Source: Micromonospora phaseoli (lineage in GTDB: Bacteria > Actinomycetota > Actinomycetes > Mycobacteriales > Micromonosporaceae). Taken from it: 64,000 bases of DNA. Below, in pieces: positions 25,310-34,777 of the stretch (positions are counted from its first letter, which is position 1; every line of letters begins with the position of its first letter). Location: contig NZ_FNYV01000012.1 in NCBI RefSeq assembly GCF_900109115.1, positions 1 to 64,000 on the forward strand, in the 5' to 3' direction. A program made the position numbers and the translations under genes. The notes under the pieces were generated by a model. It was not told where the DNA came from. It searched no databases and saw only the letters and a program-made list of their open reading frames with translations.

Positions 25310-27028
25310 ATGTCCGATGACGTGACCACTTCCTACGGTGGGCCGCCCCCGGCTCCACCGCCCCCGGCATCGCCGGGGCTCCGACGACGAAAACTGTGGC
25401 TGACCGCCGGTGTCGCGGGCCTGACCGGCGTGGTCGGTCTGGCCGCCCTGGGCGGGGTGGCCGCCCGGGACGACCCGGCCGACAACTCCGGCCGGACGGA
25501 CGCGCAGTCCAACGCCCGGCAGAACGTCAGCGACGGCGGAAAGCCCGACGCGGCCGAGGCCGGCGAGGCCGAGGGCGAGTGGGCCGGCGAGCGCGCCGGC
25601 GAGCATGCCGGCCGCAAGGACGGCGGCGACAAGGACAGGGCGCATCAGGTGCCCTGCGACACCGACAAGCTGATCCAGGCGATCGTCCACGCCAACCAGA
25701 ACCACGGCGGCGTACTCGCGTTGGCCAAGCACTGCACGTACGAGCTGACCCGCAGCGAGGACGGCAACGGGCTTCCGGTGATCACCAAGCCGATCACGTT
25801 GAAGGGGGACGACAGCAGCATCTTCCGGGCCGCGAACGTCGAGCGGTTCCGCATCCTCAACGTCGGTCGGGGCGGCCACCTGACGCTGAAGGGCGTGACG
25901 GTCAAGGGCGGTCAGACGACCTCCGGCATGATGGCCGCACCGCCGGTCGCAGCCCTGGATCTCGCCGCCGCGAAGCCGACCCGAGCCGAGACCACCAAGG
26001 CCGCGAAGCCCGCCAAGGACGCGCCCAAGGCGGCAGCCGCGAAGCCCGCGGCAGCGGCGCGGCCGGCACCGGGAGGCGCCAGTGCCGCCTCGAAGCCGGC
26101 GGCCACGCCGGCCGCGACCGCCGCGGTGGAGGCCGCACCGCCCAGCATCGCCGCCGACGGTGTCGACGGTGGCGGGATCCTGGTACAGCGGGGCGGCACC
26201 GCCGACCTGGAGCACAGCCGGATCGTGCAGAACCAGGCGACCCGCAACGGCGGCGGCATCGCAAACTTCGGCACCACCACCATCCGCAGCAGCACGGTGG
26301 AGCAGAACAGCGCCGGCGGTTTCGGCGGAGGCGTGTTCAACGCCGGCATCCTGCGGGTCGAGGAATCGAAGATCGTTTACAACACCTCGGGCACGGGTGG
26401 CGGCGGCATCTCCAACGGTTCGACGCCCAACGGCTTCGCCGGCACGGGTGGCACGGTCTGGGTCTGGAAGAGCACGATCAGCCACAACCGGACCGGGCGG
26501 CTCGGCGGCGGCGTCCTCCTCATCGGTGGGGACACCACCCTCGCCCAGAGCCAGGTCACCGACAACACCACCAGCCTCGACGGCGGCGGCCTGGTCGCCA
26601 TCACCGACGCCCGGGTGAGCCTGGAACACGTGCTGGTGGCCCGGAACTACGCCGCCGACGACGCCGGCGGTGTCGGGGTCGCCGACGGCTCCACCGCCAT
26701 CATCACCAACAGCGCCATCAAGGAGAACGTCGCCGGTGACTTCGGCGGCGGCCTGGTCAACGACGAAGCGTCGGTGACCTTGCGGGACTCCGAGCTGCGG
26801 GCGAACCAGGCGGTGGGCGCGGCGGCACGCGGTGCCGGCATCGCCAACGCCGGCGGCGTGACCACGCTGACCCGGACCACGGTGGCCGACAACGTCGCCA
26901 CCGCGGCACCGGGTGGCATCTACACCGACAACGAGCAGGTGGAGATCGACCGGAAGTCAGCGGTCACCGGCAACCGCCCGACCAACTGCGTCGGCAGTCC
27001 GGTCGTCCCGGACCGCTGCTTCGGCTGA
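25310..27028 (+). CDS. Membrane-anchored or exported right-handed beta-helix protein, paralog 1
   Basis: A 572-residue protein. A Pro-rich cytoplasmic tail precedes RRRKLWLTAGVAGLTGVVGL, which resembles a Tat-type or uncleaved signal anchor. An acidic and Ala/Lys-rich region follows, then VPCDTDKLIQAIVHAN and a beta-helix with many GGGI, GGGVFNAG and SxIxxN turns typical of polymorphic-membrane-protein/right-handed parallel helices. An Ala/Lys-rich insertion sits at about residues 220-285. Conserved cysteines are in the PCDTD, HCTYEL and C-terminal TNCVG and CFG motifs. The start has GGAAGG upstream. The function is unknown; adhesion or cell-surface glycan binding is possible (inference). Confidence 0.8.
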   Translation: MSDDVTTSYGGPPPAPPPPASPGLRRRKLWLTAGVAGLTGVVGLAALGGVAARDDPADNSGRTDAQSNARQNVSDGGKPDAAEAGEAEGEWAGERAGEHAGRKDGGDKDRAHQVPCDTDKLIQAIVHANQNHGGVLALAKHCTYELTRSEDGNGLPVITKPITLKGDDSSIFRAANVERFRILNVGRGGHLTLKGVTVKGGQTTSGMMAAPPVAALDLAAAKPTRAETTKAAKPAKDAPKAAAAKPAAAARPAPGGASAASKPAATPAATAAVEAAPPSIAADGVDGGGILVQRGGTADLEHSRIVQNQATRNGGGIANFGTTTIRSSTVEQNSAGGFGGGVFNAGILRVEESKIVYNTSGTGGGGISNGSTPNGFAGTGGTVWVWKSTISHNRTGRLGGGVLLIGGDTTLAQSQVTDNTTSLDGGGLVAITDARVSLEHVLVARNYAADDAGGVGVADGSTAIITNSAIKENVAGDFGGGLVNDEASVTLRDSELRANQAVGAAARGAGIANAGGVTTLTRTTVADNVATAAPGGIYTDNEQVEIDRKSAVTGNRPTNCVGSPVVPDRCFG

Positions 27029-27072
27029 CGCCGGTCGGGCGAGTGAACGACAGGACAGCACCACCACATAGA

Positions 27073-27111
27073 GGGGCTCCTCCGCGCCGCTCGGCGACGC
27101 GGAGGAGCCCC
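27073..27111 (+). terminator. Strong hairpin after beta-helix gene 1
   Basis: GGGGCTCCTCCGCG (27073-27086) pairs perfectly with CGCGGAGGAGCCCC (27098-27111) over 14 bp with an 11-nt loop. There is no U-tract, but such stems are common transcription end points in high-GC actinomycetes. Confidence 0.7.
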
Positions 27112-27245
27112 GCCCGTGTGCCCGCTTACCGCCAAGCAGGAGACGTCAGCGCAGGTCAGAGCGGGTACGGGCGGAAGCCGCCGCCGCGTACCCGTCAGCG
27201 CGGACCTGGGGCCACTGACCGGGTGCGTACCCAATGTGGGGTTAT

Positions 27246-27314
27246 TTCGGATAACGCCTTGAGGCGAGGAACATTCTCATACGGTGTTTCTGGGAGCTAC
27301 AACCGATTTGTAGC
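27246..27314 (+). promoter_or_regulatory. Conserved promoter and 5'-leader hairpin of beta-helix gene 2
   Basis: It matches the element upstream of paralog 1: TTCGGATA (27246-27253), the identical 23-bp block (27264-27286) and the hairpin GCTACAA-CCGAT-TTGTAGC (27296-27314). The hairpin ends 62 nt before the ATG at 27377, as in paralog 1 (61 nt). Co-regulation is likely. Confidence 0.65.
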
Positions 27315-27376
27315 AGGGGACGCTCGCCTGGTGCGTGACGACCCTGTCTGGTACGACGAGAGGGCAGAGAGCTCCG

Positions 27377-29041
27377 ATGTCCAACTACCAAGCTAAGAAC
27401 AACGCCGCGGAGCCGGAGGTGGCGCCGAAGCGGCGTCGCAAGTTCTGGATCGCCAGCGGCGTCGCCGGTCTCACCGGCGTGGTCAGCATCGCCGCCGTCG
27501 GTATCTCCACCGGCGCCGGCGCGGTCGGCACCGACGGTCTCCGCTGGTCCACCGCCCAGCAGGTCAGCAAGGACGGCGACCAGGGCGCGGTGGCCCCCGA
27601 AGAACACAAGGGCAAGAAGGACGACCGCCGCGACGAGAACAAGGACGACCGCCGCGACGACAAGAGGGAGCACGGGAAGGAGGTGCCCTGCGACACCGAC
27701 AAGCTGATTCAGTCGATCATCTTCGCCAACGAGAACCACGGCGGCGTGCTGAACCTGGCCAAGGGGTGCACCTACAAGCTGACCCGCTCCGACACGAGCG
27801 ACGGCAGCGGCCCCAACGGCCTTCCGGTGATCACGGAGAGCGTCGTGCTCAAGGGGCACGACACCAAGATCGTCCGCGATGCCACGGGCGAGGACTTCCG
27901 GATCCTCAACGTGGGCCGCGGCGGCAACCTCACCGTCAAGGGCCTCACCATCAAGGGTGGCCAGACCTCACCCTTCGCCGTCAGCCCGGCAACTGCGGAG
28001 ACTCCGGAAGCCGTGTGGTCGCGCTTCTCCAACTCGGTCGAGGCCACCAAGGCGGCCGAGGCGAAGCAGGCGTACCTGCCGCTGCTGCAGGCCACGCCGA
28101 AGGGCATCGCGGTCAAGGCCAAGGCCACCCAGGCCAATGGCGACGTCTCGGTGCTGGCCGAGCCGGAGTCGAACGACGGCGCGGGCGTGCTCGTGCAGCC
28201 GGGCGGCACCGCCTCGTTCGAGGAGACGCACATCGTGGCCAACCAGGCCGGTGGCGTCGGAGGGGGCCTGGCCAACTTCGGCAAGGCCAGCCTCTACCAC
28301 ACCACCGTCGCCGACAACACCGCCTTCCTCTACGGCGGTGGCATCTTCAACGCGGGCGTGCTGCGGGTGGCCGCGTCGACCGTGAAGAACAACGATGCGA
28401 TCATCGGCGGTGGCGGCATCGCCAACGGCGCGGCGTTCATCTTCCGCTCCGACATCGACGGTGGCACCGCCTGGATCGAGAAGACCGAGATCACCAGCAA
28501 CGAGGTCCTCGGCTTCGGCGGCGGTCTGCTCGACATCGAGGGCAACACCACCGTCAAGCACTCGAAGATCGCCAACAACACGGCGGTACTCGCCGGTGGT
28601 GGCGTGGCCGCGGCGGGCGACAGCAGCCTGGAGCTGCAGCACGTCGAGGTCATCAAGAACACCACCGTCGGTGTGGGCGGCGGCCTAGCCCTGGCCTTCG
28701 GCGCGATCGCCAGCGTCGAGCACAGCAAGATCGACGAGAACAAGGCCGGTTTCTTCGGCGCCGGCGTGTTCAACTTCCTCGGTCAGGCCACCTTCCGCAA
28801 CAGCACGATCAACGGCAACCGGGCCGTCGGCCCGCTGGGCGTCGGCGGCGGCATCTTCACCATCGGGGGCGAGATCGACCTCGAGAAGACCAAGGTGGCG
28901 TACAACTTCGCCACCCTCCGGCCGGGCGGCGTGTTCAGCCTCCTCACCGACGTCGAGGTGGACGACAAGTCGGCCATCACGGCCAACAAGCCGACCAACT
29001 GCGAGGGCACCATCACGCCGATCCCGAACTGCTTCGGCTGA
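27377..29041 (+). CDS. Membrane-anchored or exported right-handed beta-helix protein, paralog 2
   Basis: A 554-residue paralog of the preceding protein, collinear over most of its length. The N-terminus PKRRRKFWIASGVAGLTGVV is again a Tat-like anchor. A charged spacer rich in Asp, Arg and Lys (the DDRRDENKDDRRDDKRE region) follows. The beta-helix carries VPCDTDKLIQSIIFANENHGG, GGGIFNAG, GGGGIANG and GGGLLDIEG turns, and the same C-terminal TNCEG...NCFG cysteine pattern. ATG at 27377 was chosen by homology to paralog 1 (MSDD vs MSNY). It ends at a bidirectional terminator. Function is unknown. Confidence 0.8.
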   Translation: MSNYQAKNNAAEPEVAPKRRRKFWIASGVAGLTGVVSIAAVGISTGAGAVGTDGLRWSTAQQVSKDGDQGAVAPEEHKGKKDDRRDENKDDRRDDKREHGKEVPCDTDKLIQSIIFANENHGGVLNLAKGCTYKLTRSDTSDGSGPNGLPVITESVVLKGHDTKIVRDATGEDFRILNVGRGGNLTVKGLTIKGGQTSPFAVSPATAETPEAVWSRFSNSVEATKAAEAKQAYLPLLQATPKGIAVKAKATQANGDVSVLAEPESNDGAGVLVQPGGTASFEETHIVANQAGGVGGGLANFGKASLYHTTVADNTAFLYGGGIFNAGVLRVAASTVKNNDAIIGGGGIANGAAFIFRSDIDGGTAWIEKTEITSNEVLGFGGGLLDIEGNTTVKHSKIANNTAVLAGGGVAAAGDSSLELQHVEVIKNTTVGVGGGLALAFGAIASVEHSKIDENKAGFFGAGVFNFLGQATFRNSTINGNRAVGPLGVGGGIFTIGGEIDLEKTKVAYNFATLRPGGVFSLLTDVEVDDKSAITANKPTNCEGTITPIPNCFG

Positions 29042-29085
29042 TCACCTGACGGGCGGCCACCCGGCCGCACGTCCAGGCAACCAGG

Positions 29086-29121
29086 ACCGGCCCCCTCCCG
29101 CAGCCGCGGGAGGGGGCCGGT
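29086..29121. terminator. Bidirectional terminator between convergent genes
   Basis: ACCGGCCCCCTCCCG pairs perfectly with CGGGAGGGGGCCGGT around a 6-nt CAGCCG loop. It separates beta-helix gene 2 from the convergent amylopullulanase gene and probably stops both transcripts. Confidence 0.8.
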
Positions 29122-29133
29122 TCGCCGGTACGC

Positions 29134-32100
29134 CTAGCGCTGGACGAAGACCGCGACGCTGCGCCCCGGCACGGTGAAGGTGCCGCTGGACCTGGCGAAC
29201 GAGGCGGTACGCAGCACCGGATCGGCCGAGGAACGCAACACCGGATGCAGCGTCACGTCGGCTCCACGCAGCCCGGCGACCCGTTGCGTGGCGACCTGCG
29301 GGGTGGCGTTGAAGACCACCGTCACCGACTTCCACGCCCCGCCGAGGCCACCGGCGTCGAGGGTCATGGTCAGCACCCCCGGCGTCTCGTCCTGGCCCGA
29401 CAACGGGAAGGCGACCCGCCGCTGCACCTCCCGCCCGGTGGGCAACCCGAACACCGGCGAGGATGCCCGGACCTTCAGCAGCTCGGCGTACCGGGCGTCG
29501 GCCAACTCGACCGCCGCGCAGTCCGCCACCAGCGCCGGGTCGGCCAGCAGGGGCTTCGCGTACGGCCACTTGGCCTGGTTGTCCTCGGCCGGCGGCAACC
29601 CGATGCCGAAGCCGTTGCCCTGCGCGCAGTCCCAGCGGATCTGGTTGAACCAGTCCCCCGAGTTGTACGAGTTGCGGTCCAGCGACTTCGACCGCAGCCG
29701 CTCGGTGCCGGTGGTGACGAAGCCGGCGCCCTGGCTCATCACCACCGTGCTCAGGGCCAGCACCTGCATCCGGGCCCGGTCCGTCGCCGAGGTGGACTGC
29801 GGCAGCTTGTACGCCAGCGCGTCGTAGAGGATCTCGTTGTCGTGCGCGTCGACGTAGGTGATCGACTCGCCCGGCGCGTCGGTGTAGCCGGCCGGCGAGC
29901 CGTTGTAGTCGACCTGCGCGCCGGTGACCGCCCTCCCCGACGAGTCGGTGAACCGATAGCCGCGCAGGTTGCCGGCCAACCCGACCTTGACCAGGTCGTG
30001 CTGGTGCAGCAGGCGGGCCCGCTGTTCGGCGGCGGAGCCGTTGACCGGGTCACCGTTGGGGTCGCTGAACAGCCCGGAGGCGAAGCCCTGCTGCCGGGGG
30101 TTGTCGTCGAACGGGCCACCACCACGCACCGCGTCGCGCAGCCGGTCGTTGAACGTGCCGATCCCGGTACCCGCCATGTTGGCCTGCGTCGCCTGCACGA
30201 ACCGGGCGTCGTCGGCCACCTCGCCGAAGTTCCAGCCTTCGCCGTAGAGCAGGATCCGCTTGCCGTCCACACCGTCCCGGGCCACCGTCAGCTTGTCCAG
30301 CGCCTTACGGACGGCGAGGATGTTCGCCTTCGGGTGGTGGCCCATCAGGTCGAAGCGGAACCCGTCGACCTTGTACGCCTTCGCCCAGGTGACCAGCGAG
30401 TCGACCACCAGCTTGCCCATCATGGCGTGTTCCGGCGCGGTGTTCGCGCAGCAGGTGGAGGTGGCCACCGCGCCGTCGTCGAGCAACCGGTGGTAGTAGC
30501 CGGGGACGATCTGGTCGAGCACCGAGCGCGGGTCGGTGCCGGCGGCCGAGGTGTGGTTGTAGACCACGTCCATGACCACCCGCAGGCCGGCGGCGTTGAC
30601 CCCGGCGACCATCTGCCGGAACTCGGTGGTGCGTCGCGCGCCCTCCGGGTCGACGGCGTACCCGCCCTCGGGGACGGTGTAGTGCAGCGGGTCGTATCCC
30701 CAGTTGTAGCCGTCGGTCTCCTGCACCGCGGCGACGCACTCCTGCTGCCGCTGCGAGTCCGGCGGCAGGGCCGCCAGGTCGCAGTCCGGCTGCCGCTGGT
30801 CGGCCCGCCGCTCGGGGATGGTGGCGAAGTCGAACGCGGGCAGCAGGTGCAGGTGGGTCACCCCGGCGTCGCTGATCGCCCTGAGGTGCCTCATGCCGGC
30901 GCTGGCCGGGTCGGTGAAGGCGAGGAAGGTGCCCCGCCGCTGCTCGGGGACCGTGGTGTCGGCGATGGAGAAGTCCCGAACCGACAGCTCGGAGATCTGC
31001 ACCTTGGCCGAGGGCACGGCCGCCGGCTTGCGCAGCCTGGCCCAGCCGGTCGGGGCCAGCTTCTCGTCGGTCAGGTCGACTATCTGGCTGTGCGTGGAGT
31101 CGGTCGCCAGCGCCACCGAGTACGGGTCGGTCACCGAAGCGGTGACCACCTGCTGCGCCGCCGGCTGCCATGCCCGCACCTGGTAGCGGTAGTACCTGCC
31201 GGTCCAGGACCGCTCCCCGCGCGTCGACCACACGCCGGTGCGGTCGTCACGGCGCATCGACACGGTGCGCGGCGTCGCCGTGGGCGAGTCGAACAGTTGC
31301 AGCGACACCGTCCGGGCGGTGGGCGCCCAGATCGACAGGGTCGGCACACCACCGGTGAACGTGGCACCGAGGCTGGCCGAGGTGGCCGGGGCGTACACGT
31401 CGTCGAGCACGCCCGGAATCTGCACGCCGGTGGCGCCCAGCAGGGTGCCGTCGGCGGCCCGCTCGGTCACCAGCAGCTGCCCGCGCAGCGCCGCCGGCAC
31501 TCCGGCCAGGTCCCGCCGGTCCAGCGTGAAGGCCCGGTGCTCCCACAGGTGCGGGAAGGCCGCGCGCTGGGCCTCGGTGAGCCCGTTGCGCTGCGCGGTC
31601 AACGACATCGAGGTGTACGTCCCGACGAGTTCGCCGTCGACCACGCTCACTCCGCCGGCGGACGCGGTCACCAGCGCGTACGCCCGACCGTCGGTGGGTC
31701 CGGTGCGCCAGGCGATGGTGGACCGGTCGATCCAGTGCGCCTTCTGCTTGCCGACGTCGGTGTCCCGGCCGCCGCCGGTGGCGGTCGAGGGCAGCAGCCG
31801 GCCCGGTGTCGCGGCGAGCAGCCAGACCTCGCGGCCGGCCTCGGCAAAGTCGAGCCGCTGATCCTGCGGCAGGTCCTTCTCGTCGCCGGAATGGATGATG
31901 TAGCTCAGCCCGGCCGCGCCCTCGGCCAACGGCACCCGGAACTCGGCGCCGAAGGAGTCGACCCGGGTCGGCGGCATCGGGTTCGCCCAGTCGGTGGGGC
32001 TGGCCGCGCCGTCCCACAGGTGCAGGCCCCAGCCGTCGTAGTTGCCGTCGGGCCGGCGGTAGTGGATCACCGCCGTGCCGTCCTCGACCGGCGGCGCGGG

Positions 32101-34638
32101 CGCACCCGCGGCCTCCTCCCGGCTCGGGTAGGTGGCCGGGTCGCCCTGTTTGACCCACACCTCACCGGTCTGCGTCACGTCGACGGTCCGGTCGTTCTCC
32201 ACGTCCTTGTTGCCGTCGGCGTCGACCACCAGGAAGCCGACCGACTTCGCCCCCGGCTTGAGCTTCACCCAGGCGAACCGCCCGTAGGCGTCGGTGCCGG
32301 CGAACGGCTGCCCCTGGGGCCACTCGGTGACGTACTCCGGGTCGACGTCGCCCCAGGTGTAGAGGCCCCAGTCGGTGTAGTCGCCGTCGGGCCGCTGGTA
32401 GTGCACCACCAGCCAGTCCCGGGACGAGCCGGACTCCTCGGGGGTGCCGACCGTGGCGGTGGAACCGGTGGCGGCGGTCCGGCCCCGACCGTCGCGGACC
32501 ACCGCCTTGTACTCGACCTTCGTGCCGGCGGGCAGGCCGGTCAGGTCGTGGTGCACGGTGTACGGCGCACGGTGGGCGGAGCCGAGCAGCGTCCATCGTC
32601 CGCCGGCGACCCGGGCGGCCATCGTGACGGTCGCCAACGGGTCGCCGGTGACCTGGGCGGTCACCTCCGCGCGGGTGGCCGGCGAGGAGTCGGACGCCGG
32701 GGCGGTGAGGGTGATACCCGGCTTGGCGGTGGGCAGCGCGACCGGCTTGGCGGCCCGGTGCACCACCGCCGACAGCGGCGGCACGGTCAGGGTCAGCTTG
32801 CCGTCGCCGGCGGCCACCGGACGGCCGGCGGCGCCGTAGATGCCGGTGAAGGTGGCACCGGCCGTCCAGGTGTCCACGGTGACAGTCTGCGCGGTCGTGG
32901 CGTTGTTGACTGCCACCAGGTACTCGGTGCGATTGTCCGGGTCGAACCGGGAGAAGGCGAAGACGCCGGGGCCGTCGGCCGCGTGCCGGGTCACCTGCAC
33001 CCCGTCGCGCAGCGCCGGGTGCGCCTGGCGCAGCCCGCCCAGCTCCGCGATGGCGCGGTAGAGCGGGTGTGTCCGGTCGAACTGGTCGACCGCGTGGGTA
33101 CGGTCGGTGCCGAGCAGGTCGTCGTCGAGATAGTCCGGCGTACGCGAGGCGAACATCGGCTGCCGGGCGTCCTTGTCCCCGCCGGGGCCGGTGAAGCCCT
33201 GCTCGTCGCCGGAGTAGATCACCGGCTGGCCCCGGGTGAGGAACATCAGCTCGTGGGCGAGCTGGTCACGGCGCAGATGGGTGGCCGGATCGGTGGGTCC
33301 GTTCGCGATGAAGGAGCCGATCCGACCCATGTCGTGGTTGCCGAGGAAGGTGGGCAGCCGGCCGGCGTGGGTGTCCCGGGCGGCGTACAGGTCGTCGCGG
33401 GCGTACACCTCGGCCAGTGCCTTGGCGGAGCCGTCGTTGGCGGTGAAGCCGCGTGCCGCCTCCTGGAAGCCGAAGTCCAGGGTGGCGGGCAGCCCGCCCT
33501 GGCGTACGTAGTCGGAGGTGATCTCCGGGTCGGCGCTGTAGACCTCGCCGAACATGAAGAAGTCCTTCTTGCCGGCGCGGGCCGCGGCCTGGTTGACGCC
33601 CTGGCTGAACTGCGGCCAGAAGTCCATGTTGACGTGCTTGACCGTGTCCAGCCGGAAGCCGTCGACGCCGGTGTCCCGCACCCAGTCGGCGTAGATCTTG
33701 GTCATGCCGCGGACCACCTCGGGCCGTTCGGTCCACAGGTCGTCGAGGCCGAAGAAGTCGCCGTACTCACTGTTCTCGCCGACGAAGGTGGAGTCACCAC
33801 GGTTGTGGTACATGGTCGGGTCGTTCAGCCAGGACGGGACCTTGACCTTCGCGTCGGCCGGGGTCTGGAAGGTCGGGGTGTACGGGAACGAATCCGCGTT
33901 CACCGTGGGAAAGCCCCGGCTGCCGTCGGCGTAGTTGCGGTCCTCGAACGGCCGGCCCTGCGAGTCGCGGTACGGCGTGGTCGCCTTGTCGAGGTAGCTG
34001 GTCTGGTCCTGCTCGTAGCCGATGACGTCCGCGGTGTGGTTGACGATCACGTCGAGGTAGACCTTGATGCCACGCCGATGGGCGTGCTGGACCAGCTTCT
34101 TCAGGTCGGCGGTGCTGCCGAAGTGTGGGTCGACCTGGGTGAAGTCGGTGATCCAGTAGCCGTGGTAGCCGGCGGAGACGTCGTCGCCCTCGCCCTGCAC
34201 CGGGCGGTTCTCGAACACCGGCGCGAGCCAGATGGCGGTGCTGCCCAGCCCTTCGATGTAGTCGAGCCGGTCGATCAGGCCCTTGAGGTCACCGCCCTGG
34301 TAGAACCCCTTGTCCGTGGGGTCGTACCCGGTACGTGACCGGTCGCCGGTCCGGCCGCCCCGGTCGTTGCGCGGATCGCCGTTGGCGAACCGGTCCGGCA
34401 GGACGAAGTAGAACTGTTCGGCCCGTGCCCGGCTGCTTCCCGCATCGAGCAGGGCCGCGGTGGAGGGTTCGCTGGTCCAGGTGGCGGCGCCGGTGACGCT
34501 GAGCGGACCGGTGCCGCTCGACCGACCAGCCGCGGCGGCGCTGGTGGGGTGCACCGCGATCGGCGTGCCGACCAGGGTGAGGGTGAGCAGGAAGACGAGG
34601 GCGAGCAGGACCTTGCGAGCTATCGGCGGGGGTTTCAT
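29134..34638 (-). CDS. Secreted bifunctional amylase-pullulanase (amylopullulanase)
   Basis: An 1834-residue exported starch-degrading enzyme. A signal peptide (KVLLALVFLLTLTLVGTPIA) is followed by a GH13 alpha-amylase module (DVIVNHTAD, GFRLDTVKHV, FMFGEVYS, FLGNHDMGR), a beta-sandwich linker, then two CBM41-like repeats (LVVHYQRPDGDYTDWGLYTW and AVIHYRRPDGNYDGWGLHLW). A CBM48-like segment (LSIWAPTARTVSLQLF) leads to a pullulanase GH13_14 catalytic module with YNWGYDPLHYTVPEGGYA, DVVYNHTSAAG, GFRFDLMGHH, YGEGWNFGE and YVDAHDNEILYD. Alpha-1,4 and alpha-1,6 cleavage of starch or glycogen in one chain is the likely role. Both catalytic modules retain the expected acidic residues. Confidence 0.93.
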   Translation of the reverse strand: MKPPPIARKVLLALVFLLTLTLVGTPIAVHPTSAAAAGRSSGTGPLSVTGAATWTSEPSTAALLDAGSSRARAEQFYFVLPDRFANGDPRNDRGGRTGDRSRTGYDPTDKGFYQGGDLKGLIDRLDYIEGLGSTAIWLAPVFENRPVQGEGDDVSAGYHGYWITDFTQVDPHFGSTADLKKLVQHAHRRGIKVYLDVIVNHTADVIGYEQDQTSYLDKATTPYRDSQGRPFEDRNYADGSRGFPTVNADSFPYTPTFQTPADAKVKVPSWLNDPTMYHNRGDSTFVGENSEYGDFFGLDDLWTERPEVVRGMTKIYADWVRDTGVDGFRLDTVKHVNMDFWPQFSQGVNQAAARAGKKDFFMFGEVYSADPEITSDYVRQGGLPATLDFGFQEAARGFTANDGSAKALAEVYARDDLYAARDTHAGRLPTFLGNHDMGRIGSFIANGPTDPATHLRRDQLAHELMFLTRGQPVIYSGDEQGFTGPGGDKDARQPMFASRTPDYLDDDLLGTDRTHAVDQFDRTHPLYRAIAELGGLRQAHPALRDGVQVTRHAADGPGVFAFSRFDPDNRTEYLVAVNNATTAQTVTVDTWTAGATFTGIYGAAGRPVAAGDGKLTLTVPPLSAVVHRAAKPVALPTAKPGITLTAPASDSSPATRAEVTAQVTGDPLATVTMAARVAGGRWTLLGSAHRAPYTVHHDLTGLPAGTKVEYKAVVRDGRGRTAATGSTATVGTPEESGSSRDWLVVHYQRPDGDYTDWGLYTWGDVDPEYVTEWPQGQPFAGTDAYGRFAWVKLKPGAKSVGFLVVDADGNKDVENDRTVDVTQTGEVWVKQGDPATYPSREEAAGAPAPPVEDGTAVIHYRRPDGNYDGWGLHLWDGAASPTDWANPMPPTRVDSFGAEFRVPLAEGAAGLSYIIHSGDEKDLPQDQRLDFAEAGREVWLLAATPGRLLPSTATGGGRDTDVGKQKAHWIDRSTIAWRTGPTDGRAYALVTASAGGVSVVDGELVGTYTSMSLTAQRNGLTEAQRAAFPHLWEHRAFTLDRRDLAGVPAALRGQLLVTERAADGTLLGATGVQIPGVLDDVYAPATSASLGATFTGGVPTLSIWAPTARTVSLQLFDSPTATPRTVSMRRDDRTGVWSTRGERSWTGRYYRYQVRAWQPAAQQVVTASVTDPYSVALATDSTHSQIVDLTDEKLAPTGWARLRKPAAVPSAKVQISELSVRDFSIADTTVPEQRRGTFLAFTDPASAGMRHLRAISDAGVTHLHLLPAFDFATIPERRADQRQPDCDLAALPPDSQRQQECVAAVQETDGYNWGYDPLHYTVPEGGYAVDPEGARRTTEFRQMVAGVNAAGLRVVMDVVYNHTSAAGTDPRSVLDQIVPGYYHRLLDDGAVATSTCCANTAPEHAMMGKLVVDSLVTWAKAYKVDGFRFDLMGHHPKANILAVRKALDKLTVARDGVDGKRILLYGEGWNFGEVADDARFVQATQANMAGTGIGTFNDRLRDAVRGGGPFDDNPRQQGFASGLFSDPNGDPVNGSAAEQRARLLHQHDLVKVGLAGNLRGYRFTDSSGRAVTGAQVDYNGSPAGYTDAPGESITYVDAHDNEILYDALAYKLPQSTSATDRARMQVLALSTVVMSQGAGFVTTGTERLRSKSLDRNSYNSGDWFNQIRWDCAQGNGFGIGLPPAEDNQAKWPYAKPLLADPALVADCAAVELADARYAELLKVRASSPVFGLPTGREVQRRVAFPLSGQDETPGVLTMTLDAGGLGGAWKSVTVVFNATPQVATQRVAGLRGADVTLHPVLRSSADPVLRTASFARSSGTFTVPGRSVAVFVQR

Positions 34639-34681
34639 CGACGGCCTTCCTCTGGTCGCTGATTGGCCCGCACGCTAGCCC

Positions 34682-34744
34682 TTGCCGAAACATTCTGCAA
34701 TCCCTTGCAAACAAGCCCGCAACAAAGCAGGCTTCTTGCGCAAG
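34682..34744 (-). promoter_or_regulatory. TTGC/GCAA repeat cluster upstream of the amylopullulanase
   Basis: Within about 100 bp before the start codon lie TTGC (34682), TGCAA (34696), TTGCAA (34705) and GCAA (34719), and a perfect palindrome CTTGCGCAAG (34735-34744). CTTGCA-type repeats in amylase promoters are bound by LacI-family maltose regulators in Streptomyces, so maltodextrin-responsive control is likely. No LacI gene is present in this window. Confidence 0.5.
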
Positions 34745-34777
34745 GATGGCGTGATCCGCCGCCGCAGCGGACCGTCC

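Noticed and set aside
29245..34338. Very long open frame on the plus strand opposite the amylopullulanase gene
   Set aside because: It is a high-GC shadow of the minus-strand gene; its translation is low-complexity, has no recognisable domain, and the opposite strand has clear GH13 motifs.
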